DNA of 13,087 bases from JBJXHB01 sp046160725 (lineage in GTDB: Bacteria; Pseudomonadota; Gammaproteobacteria; Burkholderiales; Burkholderiaceae_C). Below, piece after piece: positions 1-5,883 of this stretch (position 1 is its first letter; every line of letters begins with the position of its first letter). Where the stretch lies: NCBI GenBank assembly GCA_046160725.1, contig JBJXHB010000574.1:1-13087 (forward strand), in the 5' to 3' direction. The notes under the pieces are model-generated. The model had not been told where the DNA came from. It searched no databases and saw nothing but the letters and a program-made list of their open reading frames with translations. A program made the position numbers and the translations under genes.

Positions 1-133
1 CGCCGGCCGGCCCCCCGCCGGCGCCGGCCCGCCGCGTCCCTAGGACTGTCCCGTATGGCCTGCCGCCACCGCGATAGGGCCGCCCTGCTGCCAAGCCTAT
101 AGTGCCCTTCATGCCGCCGCACCCCGACGCTCG
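1..133. other. Left-edge intergenic segment, very GC-rich
   Basis: No gene could be supported here. The first 40 bases are almost pure G+C and contain a perfect 12-base palindrome at 17-28 (GCCGGCGCCGGC) with no T-tract after it, so it is not a convincing terminator. A -10-like TATAGT lies at 98-103, but I see no matching -35 element at the usual distance. A nine-codon ATG reading frame (111-137, stop included) ends in the start codon of the following transporter gene. Short frames on both strands run off the left edge, but their predicted peptides are low-complexity Arg/Pro/Gly/Ala, so I do not call them genes. Confidence 0.5.
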
Positions 134-1024
134 ATGACCGGCACCAGCCCCGGCATGCGCGCACTGCAGTGGACGGTGGCCGCTGGCCTGATCTTCTGCT
201 TGCTCAACACGCTGATGCGCACGCTGACGCAGCAGATGCATCCGCTGCAGGCGCAGTTGCTGCGCTACCTGTTCGGCCTGCTGGTGCTGCTGCCGCTGGT
301 GCTGCGGCACGGCATCAAGATCTATATGCCGAACAGCATCCCGGGCCAGCTGTGGCGCGGCGCGGCGCACACCGTCGGGCTGATGCTGTGGTTCAGCGCG
401 CTGCCCATGATTCCGCTGGCCGACATGACGGCGCTGGGCTTCACCGGTCCGATCTTCATCATGATCGGGGCCTGGCTGTTCCTGGGCGAGCGCATGCGCT
501 GGGACCGCTGGGCGGCGACGCTGTTCAGCTTTGCCGGCGTGCTGATCGTGGTCGGCCCCAAGCTGTCCGGCGACGGCGGCTGGTACCACCTGGTGATGCT
601 GGCCTCGGCGCCGATGTTCGCGGCGTCGTTCCTTCTGACCAAGGCGCTGACACGCAACGAAAGCAACAACACCATCCTGATCTGGCAGCACCTGACCGTG
701 ACGCTGTTCAGCCTGCCGCTGGCGCTGCCGGTGTGGCAGGCGGTCAACGCCTGGCAATGGCTGGGCTTCGTCGCCTGCGGCCTGCTGGGCGTCAGCAGCC
801 ACTGGTGCATGACCCAGGGCCTGCGCCTGGCCGACATCTCGGCCACCCAGTCGGTCAAGTTCCTGGACCTGATCTGGGCGTCGCTGGCCGGCTGGCTGGT
901 TTTCGCGCAGCATCCCACGCAGAGCACGCTGATCGGCGGCGTGGTGATCTGCGCCGCCACGCTCTGGCTGGCCCGGCGCGAGTCCCATGCCGGCGCCGTG
1001 GCCCGTGCGCGGCCGGCGACATGA
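134..1024 (+). CDS. EamA/DMT-family transporter
   Basis: Encodes a 296-residue inner-membrane protein of the drug/metabolite transporter superfamily. Such proteins export or exchange amino acids, metabolites or drugs, and the substrate cannot be read from the sequence. About ten hydrophobic segments fall into two repeated EamA halves (roughly residues 12-140 and 150-282). The first half ends in the family-typical GERMRWDRW, followed by a helix with GVLIVVGPKL. The length is normal for the family. No Shine-Dalgarno sequence precedes ATG 134. A second in-frame ATG at 155 is possible but also lacks one. ATG 134 overlaps the stop of a nine-codon upstream frame (ATGA), so reinitiation is conceivable. 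The stop lies 10 bases before the MFS start, so the two genes are probably co-transcribed. An older label for such proteins is permease of the RhaT/YdcZ type. Confidence in the family is high. Confidence 0.93.
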   Translation: MTGTSPGMRALQWTVAAGLIFCLLNTLMRTLTQQMHPLQAQLLRYLFGLLVLLPLVLRHGIKIYMPNSIPGQLWRGAAHTVGLMLWFSALPMIPLADMTALGFTGPIFIMIGAWLFLGERMRWDRWAATLFSFAGVLIVVGPKLSGDGGWYHLVMLASAPMFAASFLLTKALTRNESNNTILIWQHLTVTLFSLPLALPVWQAVNAWQWLGFVACGLLGVSSHWCMTQGLRLADISATQSVKFLDLIWASLAGWLVFAQHPTQSTLIGGVVICAATLWLARRESHAGAVARARPAT

Positions 1025-1034
1025 GGTGGTGGTC

Positions 1035-2285
1035 ATGAGCCCAGCTATGGCAGCGGCCACCGAGCTGATCGACTCGCCGGCGGCCTGGCGCCGGCTGTTC
1101 ATGGCGCTGGCGCTGATGACCATCGGCTCCGGCGGCATGTATGTCATCTCGGTGGTGCTGCCCACGGTGCAGGCCGAGTTCGGCGTCGACCGGGCCGCGG
1201 CGTCGCTGCCGTATACGCTGCTGATGCTGGGCTTCGGCCTCGGCGGCATCGTGATGGGCCGCCTGGCCGACCGGCACGGCGTGCGCGTGCCGCTGCTGAT
1301 CGGCTGTGCCGGCCTCGGCCTGGGCTTCATCGGCGCCGCACATGCGCCGGACATCCTCAGCTTCGCGCTCATCCACGGGCTGCTGATCGGCTTTGCCGGC
1401 TGCTCGGCCAGCTTCGCGCCGCTGGTGGCCGACACCACGCTTTGGTTCGCGCGCCGCCGTGGCATCGCGGTGGCGGTCTGCGCCAGCGGCAACTACCTGG
1501 CCGGCGCGGTCTGGCCGCCGATCGTGCAGCAGCTGGTCGCCAGCTACGGCTGGCGCAACGCCTACATCGGCATCGGCATCTTCTGCGCGCTGTCGATGTT
1601 CCTGCTGTCGCTGGGCATGCGCGGCCGCGTACCGGCTGTCGCGGCCGCGCCCGCCCGCAGCGCCAGCGGCCCGGTCACGACGGGCGAGCGCCCGTTCGGC
1701 CTCAGCCAGAACCGCGCGCTGTTCCTGCTGTGCGTGGCCGGCGTGGCCTGCTGCGTGGCCATGTCCATGCCACAGGTGCACATCGTGGCCTATTGCGGCG
1801 ACCTGGGCTACGGCGCCGCGCGCGGCGCGCAGATGCTGTCGCTGATGCTGGGCGCCGGCATCATCAGCCGTCTGGTCAGCGGTGCCATCTGCGACCGCAT
1901 CGGCGGCCTGCGCACGCTGCTGCTGGGGTCGACCCTGCAGGGCGTGGCGCTGCTGCTGTTCATCCCCTTCGACAGCCTGGGCTCGCTGTATGCGATCTCC
2001 ATCCTCTTCGGCCTGTTCCAAGGCGGCATCGTGCCCAGCTACGCCATCATCGTGCGCGAGCACTTCCCGGCCGCCGTCGCCGGCGCCAAGACCGGCACCG
2101 CCCTGATGGCCACGCTGTTCGGCATGGCGCTCGGCGGCTGGATGTCCGGCAAGGTGTACGACCTGACCGGCAGCTACGACGCCGCCTTCATCAACGGCGT
2201 GGCATGGAACGCGCTCAACCTGGCCATCGCGCTGTGGCTGCTGCGGCGCACCCGCCGCCTGGCGCGCAAGGAGAACACCCTTTGA
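1035..2285 (+). CDS. MFS transporter (12 transmembrane segments)
   Basis: Encodes a 416-residue major facilitator superfamily permease of the inner membrane, probably a proton- or solute-coupled carrier of a small organic molecule. The first half carries the motif A loop GRLADRHGV between helices 2 and 3, and a degenerate copy (GAICDRIGGLR) marks the same loop in the second half. Other visible stretches include WFARRRGIAVAV and GNYLAGAVWPP, which resemble monocarboxylate-type MFS carriers, but the substrate is not determined. I place the start at ATG 1035 because AGGTGG (1024-1029) lies five bases upstream. An in-frame ATG at 987 would overlap the transporter gene before it and adds a non-hydrophobic Arg-rich leader, so I reject it. 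The stop codon is shared with the TTG start of the asparaginase gene, which suggests translational coupling and a related substrate, possibly an amide or amino acid (inference). Confidence 0.93.
   Translation: MSPAMAAATELIDSPAAWRRLFMALALMTIGSGGMYVISVVLPTVQAEFGVDRAAASLPYTLLMLGFGLGGIVMGRLADRHGVRVPLLIGCAGLGLGFIGAAHAPDILSFALIHGLLIGFAGCSASFAPLVADTTLWFARRRGIAVAVCASGNYLAGAVWPPIVQQLVASYGWRNAYIGIGIFCALSMFLLSLGMRGRVPAVAAAPARSASGPVTTGERPFGLSQNRALFLLCVAGVACCVAMSMPQVHIVAYCGDLGYGAARGAQMLSLMLGAGIISRLVSGAICDRIGGLRTLLLGSTLQGVALLLFIPFDSLGSLYAISILFGLFQGGIVPSYAIIVREHFPAAVAGAKTGTALMATLFGMALGGWMSGKVYDLTGSYDAAFINGVAWNALNLAIALWLLRRTRRLARKENTL
2268..2284 (+). promoter_or_regulatory. Shine-Dalgarno and TTG start of the asparaginase gene
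   Basis: AAGGAG at 2268-2273 stands eight bases before TTG at 2282-2284. This site fixes an unusual TTG start that overlaps the MFS stop codon (TTGA). No ATG or GTG in this frame nearby fits the family's N-terminus as well. Confidence 0.8.
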
Positions 2286-3325
2286 CCAACCCCGTCCTGG
2301 TCCATGCGCTGCGCGGCAGCACAGTCGAGTCGTTCCACCGCGGCGCGCTGGCCATCGTCGACGCCGACGGCGCGGTCGTGCGCGCGCTTGGCGACATCGA
2401 CCGGCCGGTGTTTCCGCGCTCGGCCTGCAAGGCCTTGCAGGCCCTCCCGCTGGTGGCCAGCGGCGCGGCCGACGCCTTCGGCCTGGACGATGCCGAGCTG
2501 GCCATGGCCTGTGCCTCGCATTCTGGCGAGCCCGGCCATGTCGCGACCGCCGCCTCGGCCCTGGCCAAGGCCGGGCTGGATGTCAATGCGCTGGAGTGCG
2601 GCGCGCACTGGCCCTATCACGACGGCTCACTGAAGGCCCTGGCCCGCGAGGGCCGCGAGCCGACCGCGCTGAACAACAACTGCTCCGGCAAGCATGCCGG
2701 CTTCGTCTGCCTGGGCTGCCTGATGGCGCGCGAGCGCGGCCTGGACGCACGCGGCTTCGTCCGCGGCTATGTGCAGCCGGACCATCCGGTGATGCGCGAG
2801 ATCACCGCCAGCCTGGCCGCCGCCACCGGCGCAGACTATGCCCATGCACCGGTGGGCACGGACGGCTGCTCGATCCCCACCTACGCGGTGCCGCTGCGGG
2901 CGCTGGCGCTCGGCTTTGCGCGCTTCGGCACCGGCACCGGCCTGCCGCAGGGTTTTGACGCAGCGGCGGCGCGGCTGCGGCGCGCGGTGGCGGCCAGCCC
3001 GTTCCATGTGTCCGGCAGCAACGGCTTCGACACCCGGGTGCAGCAGCGTCTGGGCGAGCGGGTGTTCTGCAAGGTCGGCGCCGAAGGCATGTACTGCGCC
3101 AGCGTCCCGGCGCGTGGCATCGGCATCGCCTTGAAGATGGACGACGGCAACAACGCCCGCGCCGCCGAGGTGGTGATGGCCGCGCTGATCGAGGCCCTGG
3201 TGACGCTGGACGACGACGAGCGCGGCTTCATGGCCGGGCTGTCGCAGTTGACGCTGCGCAACTGGAACCGCATCGAAGTGGGTGGCCTGGCCGCCAGCCC
3301 GGGCCTGCGCGACGCGCTGGCTTGA
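2282..3325 (+). CDS. L-asparaginase, zinc-dependent Rhizobium etli (class 3) type
   Basis: Encodes a 347-residue cytoplasmic enzyme predicted to hydrolyse L-asparagine to aspartate and ammonia. It belongs to the asparaginase II family typified by R. etli ReAV, a serine-lysine enzyme unlike the E. coli AnsA/AnsB fold. Visible motifs match that family. S47-x-x-K50 (FPRSACK) and S79 in CASHSGEPGH correspond to its catalytic Ser/Lys set. NNNCSGKHAGF supplies C134 and K137, which fit the metal site. Further matches are C196 in TDGCSIP, C272 in GAEGMYC and K285 in IALKMDDGN. No catalytic residue appears lost, so the enzyme is probably active. There is no signal peptide. The TTG start at 2282 is backed by AAGGAG eight bases upstream. 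The gene overlaps the MFS gene by four bases and precedes the thiolase by 52 bases, which suggests an asparagine or amide uptake-and-use unit. That role is inference. The family call is firm. Confidence 0.93.
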   Translation: MTNPVLVHALRGSTVESFHRGALAIVDADGAVVRALGDIDRPVFPRSACKALQALPLVASGAADAFGLDDAELAMACASHSGEPGHVATAASALAKAGLDVNALECGAHWPYHDGSLKALAREGREPTALNNNCSGKHAGFVCLGCLMARERGLDARGFVRGYVQPDHPVMREITASLAAATGADYAHAPVGTDGCSIPTYAVPLRALALGFARFGTGTGLPQGFDAAAARLRRAVAASPFHVSGSNGFDTRVQQRLGERVFCKVGAEGMYCASVPARGIGIALKMDDGNNARAAEVVMAALIEALVTLDDDERGFMAGLSQLTLRNWNRIEVGGLAASPGLRDALA

Positions 3326-3365
3326 GCCCGACCAGCACTCCAGCGCTCGCCGGGTGCGAACCCAG

Positions 3366-3380
3366 AAGGAGGCCCTGATG
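3366..3380 (+). promoter_or_regulatory. Shine-Dalgarno and ATG start of the thiolase gene
   Basis: AAGGAGG at 3366-3372 lies five bases before ATG 3378. It decides this start over an in-frame ATG at 3282, which lies inside the asparaginase gene and would add 32 residues unlike any thiolase N-terminus. Confidence 0.8.
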
Positions 3381-4571
3381 GACAGTCCCCTCATCGTCGG
3401 TGTCGGCATGTCGTCCTTCGGACGCCAGCCCGGCGTCACGCTCAAGAACCTGGCCGCCACCGCGGCCCGGGCCGCGATGGACGACGCGGGCATCGGCCCG
3501 CAGGCCCTGGAGGCCGTGTTCGCGGCCAACGTCGGCGCCGGCCTGATCACGGGCCAGGAGTCGGTGCGGGGCCAGGTCAGCCTCAAGGACGCGGGCATCG
3601 GCGGCGCGCCGCTGTTCAACGTCGAGAACGCCTGCGCCTCCGGCTCGTCGGCGGTGCACCTGGCCGCCAGCTACATCCGGGCCGGCGCCGCACAGTGCGT
3701 GCTGGCGATCGGCTACGAGAAGATGGTGGTCGAGGACCGGATGGCGCCGTTCAGGGCGTTGGAGGCCTGCAGCGACATCGACGAAGTGGCCGCGCTGAAG
3801 GCCCAGCTGCCGCCGGGCTCGCAACGCTCCATCTTCATGGACTCGTATGCCATGAAGGTCAACCGCTACTTCGAGATGTCCAGGGGCGGCACAGTGAGGC
3901 ACATCGCCGCGATCGCGGCCAAGAACCACACCAACGGCGTGCGCAACCCCTATGCCCAGTTCCGCCGCGCGCAGACGATCGAGAGCGTGCTGGCTTCGCG
4001 GCCCATCGTCGACCCGCTGACGCTGCTGATGTGCTCGCCCATCTCCGACGGCGCGGCCGCCGTGATCGTCGCCTCGCGCGAGTGGGCACGGGCGCACGGC
4101 CTGGACGGCCCCGAGATCGCCGCCTCGGTGATCCGCTCCGACTCGTTCAAGCGCGAGTGGTCGCAGATCCACGACACGGCCCTGCAGGCCTATCGCGTCG
4201 CCGGCATCACGCCCGCCGACATCCAGGTGGCCGAGGTGCACGACGGCACCTCCGCAGGCGAGCTGCTGGCCTACGAGGACCTGGGCCTGGCGCCGCACGG
4301 CGAGGGCTGGAAGCTGGTCGACGAAGGCGCCACCGCGCTGGGCGGGCGGGTGCCGGTCAACCCCAGCGGCGGCCTGCTGGCGCGCGGGCATCCGCTTGGG
4401 GCGACGGGCACCGCGCAGGTCTGCGAGCTGACCTGGCAGCTGCGCGGCACGGCCGGCGAGCGCCAGGTGAAGGGCGCGCGCGTTGCGGTGGCGCAGTGTT
4501 CGGGCGGCCAGGCGTCCTTCGGCAAGACCAGCGGCTCGGCGGCCATGAGCGTGATGGTCCTGCGCGCCTGA
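3378..4571 (+). CDS. Thiolase family protein, SCP-x type (acetyl-CoA acetyltransferase-like)
   Basis: Encodes a 397-residue cytoplasmic thiolase-fold enzyme expected to cleave or form 3-ketoacyl-CoA using coenzyme A. The acyl-accepting cysteine is C86 in NVENACASGSSAVH. H288 begins VHDGTSAGELLAYEDLGL, the place of the HDCF/HDAF motif in SCP-x thiolases. H338 sits in GGLLARGHPLGATG, and C374 in AQCSGGQ is the second catalytic cysteine. All four key residues are therefore present, and the length is normal. The residues after H288 (D-G-T) differ from the more usual D-C/A-F, so the substrate may differ from that of standard beta-oxidation thiolases. No DUF35/OB-fold partner or acyl-CoA ligase, often found beside such genes, is visible. 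It closes the probable operon. Degradation of a branched or cyclic acyl chain is one possibility, but the window does not show it. Confidence 0.92.
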   Translation: MDSPLIVGVGMSSFGRQPGVTLKNLAATAARAAMDDAGIGPQALEAVFAANVGAGLITGQESVRGQVSLKDAGIGGAPLFNVENACASGSSAVHLAASYIRAGAAQCVLAIGYEKMVVEDRMAPFRALEACSDIDEVAALKAQLPPGSQRSIFMDSYAMKVNRYFEMSRGGTVRHIAAIAAKNHTNGVRNPYAQFRRAQTIESVLASRPIVDPLTLLMCSPISDGAAAVIVASREWARAHGLDGPEIAASVIRSDSFKREWSQIHDTALQAYRVAGITPADIQVAEVHDGTSAGELLAYEDLGLAPHGEGWKLVDEGATALGGRVPVNPSGGLLARGHPLGATGTAQVCELTWQLRGTAGERQVKGARVAVAQCSGGQASFGKTSGSAAMSVMVLRA

Positions 4572-4890
4572 TGCCCCCGGCCGGCGCGGGTCGTCGCACG
4601 CCGCCGCCCGGTTGACGCCACTCGGCCCTGGGCCGGCCGTGCGCCGGCGCGGCAACCCGGTCGCGCGGTCGCGCGGACATCGGCAGATCGATATCAGACA
4701 TATGTCAGCCGCCTGTCATGACCGGTCGGCCGGTCGGCGGCATCGTGGCGGTGTGGCTTGAAGCGGCGGGATGGTCCCGACAGCAGGAGCCGCTGGACAG
4801 GGAGCCGCCAGATGCACCAGCGCCTGCACAAGGCCGGCCTGGTCTGGGCCTGTCCGCCTCGACCTCAACCCCACTGAAGGAAACCGCACC
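4572..4890 (+). promoter_or_regulatory. 319-base intergenic region with repeats and palindromes, likely promoter of the next gene
   Basis: No gene was found. Just after the thiolase stop, CCGGCGCGG (4581-4589) can pair with CCGCCCGG (4604-4611) with one bulge, but no T-tract follows, so a rho-independent terminator is not supported. CGGTCGCG is repeated in tandem at 4658-4673, and CCGGTCGG is repeated at 4722-4737. Between them lies the only fairly AT-rich patch (about 4686-4707), with two perfect palindromes: GACATATGTC (4697-4706) and GTCATGAC (4715-4722). TGTCA occurs at 4703 and 4714, one helical turn apart. This layout fits an operator or promoter for the gene at 4891, but I cannot name a factor or a clear -35/-10 pair. 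The in-frame extension upstream of 4891 looks non-coding. Confidence 0.4.
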
Positions 4891-4893
4891 ATG
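4876..4893 (+). promoter_or_regulatory. Shine-Dalgarno and ATG of the unknown gene
   Basis: GAAGGAAA at 4876-4883 lies seven bases before ATG 4891. It favours this start over an in-frame ATG at 4771, whose 40-residue extension is Gly/Ala/Thr-rich and lacks the helical character of the rest. Confidence 0.7.
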
Positions 4894-5883
4894 ACCACCG
4901 CCCTCACCGCCGACGCCGCCCTGGACCGCATCTGCGACGAGATCAACGCCCGCCTCGGCGAAGCGATGTACGACTATGACGAGCCGCGCATCCGCCGCCT
5001 GATCAAGCTCAACGCCGGTCTGGAGGCCGAGCTGAAGAAGGCCGAGTCCGCCGAGATGGTGGCCTCGCTGTCTGCCCAGCTGCGGGACCTGTCACTGAAG
5101 GCCGCGCCCGACGTGGCCGCGCTCACGACCGCCACACGCATCTTCAGCGAGATCCTGCGCCAGGACCCGGCCGTGCAGAAGGCGCTGCTGAAGACCCATG
5201 CCAAGTACATGCGCGAAATGGTGGCCATGCTGGAGCCGGCGCGCAACGCGCTGCGCCAGGCCAAGGAGCTGGTGGCCAAGGCCGATGCCTTCGTCGCGGC
5301 GCAATCGCGCGACGCCGACGCCGCCGGCGAGGACTGGGCCACGGCGGCACTGAGCTTCGAGCAGCTGGCCAACCGTGCCTTGAAGGAGGCCGAGCCCTGG
5401 CCGCATCAGCTGGGCTTCTGCAAGGCCGCGGCCGAGGCCCGCGACCCGGCGCTGCTGACCCGCTGCCGGAAGGACCTGCCGCCGACGAAGGCGCTGGACG
5501 AGGTGGCCCGGCTGAACCGCGACACGCCGTTCGCCGACTTCCATGCCCGCTACAAGGTCGACGCGCTGCCGGATGCGCTGCGCCTGGAGATCGAGCGCGA
5601 CACCCGGCGGCTGATCCCGCTGTTTGGCAAGGTACGCGCGCAGGCGGCCTATGTCGCCCACGTGCGCGTCCTGATCGACCAGGTGCAGATCGAGCCGGTG
5701 GACTGCCGCAAGGGCCTGGCAGTGCTGGGCCTTCCCTCCGGCGCGCTGGGCAAGCTGACCGCTGCGGTGAACAGCCCGGCGCACAAGCGCGCCGCAGCGC
5801 TGGCGCAGTTCGCGAAGGCGATGAAGCTGCCGCTCAGCGGGCCGCAGGTGGCGACGAAGCTGAAGTCGGTTGGCGTGGCTTGA
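4891..5883 (+). CDS. Protein of unknown function, helical and soluble
   Basis: I do not recognise this 330-residue protein. It has no signal peptide, no membrane segment and no nucleotide-binding or metal-binding motif that I can see. The composition (Ala, Leu, Lys, Glu and Arg in heptad-like spacing) suggests a mostly alpha-helical cytoplasmic protein. Stretches such as 35-70, 80-135 and 152-168 could form long helices or coiled coils. A short polar break (about 138-148) separates the N-terminal helical part from a C-terminal part with Cys177, Cys192 and Cys272. The C-terminal 40 residues are basic and Ala-rich. A GAAGGAAA site supports the start. The gene has its own upstream region with palindromes, so it may be transcribed alone. 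Its last 50 bases overlap the convergent regulator gene. A phasin-like or structural role could be imagined from the helical pattern, but I see no phasin signature and make no functional claim. Confidence 0.82.
   Translation: MTTALTADAALDRICDEINARLGEAMYDYDEPRIRRLIKLNAGLEAELKKAESAEMVASLSAQLRDLSLKAAPDVAALTTATRIFSEILRQDPAVQKALLKTHAKYMREMVAMLEPARNALRQAKELVAKADAFVAAQSRDADAAGEDWATAALSFEQLANRALKEAEPWPHQLGFCKAAAEARDPALLTRCRKDLPPTKALDEVARLNRDTPFADFHARYKVDALPDALRLEIERDTRRLIPLFGKVRAQAAYVAHVRVLIDQVQIEPVDCRKGLAVLGLPSGALGKLTAAVNSPAHKRAAALAQFAKAMKLPLSGPQVATKLKSVGVA

Noticed and set aside
17..28. 12-base perfect palindrome GCCGGCGCCGGC at the left edge
   Set aside because: It is composed only of G and C in a stretch made of GGCC/GCCGG words, so chance self-complementarity is likely, and there is no T-tract or flanking context to support a terminator or binding site.
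1..112. Possible divergent - strand gene starting at ATG 112 and running off the left edge
   Set aside because: The predicted peptide is Gly/Arg/Ala-rich, has no recognisable motif and no Shine-Dalgarno. Open frames of this size occur by chance in such GC-rich DNA.
1442..2281. Upstream extension of the asparaginase frame through the MFS gene
   Set aside because: The extra 280 residues are Arg/Ala/Gly-rich and unlike asparaginase, whereas the overlapping MFS frame has membrane helices and motif A. The TTG at 2282 with AAGGAG explains the start.
4581..4611. GC-rich imperfect hairpin after the thiolase gene as a rho-independent terminator
   Set aside because: The stem has a bulge and is followed by TTGACG with no T-tract, so the usual signature is missing.
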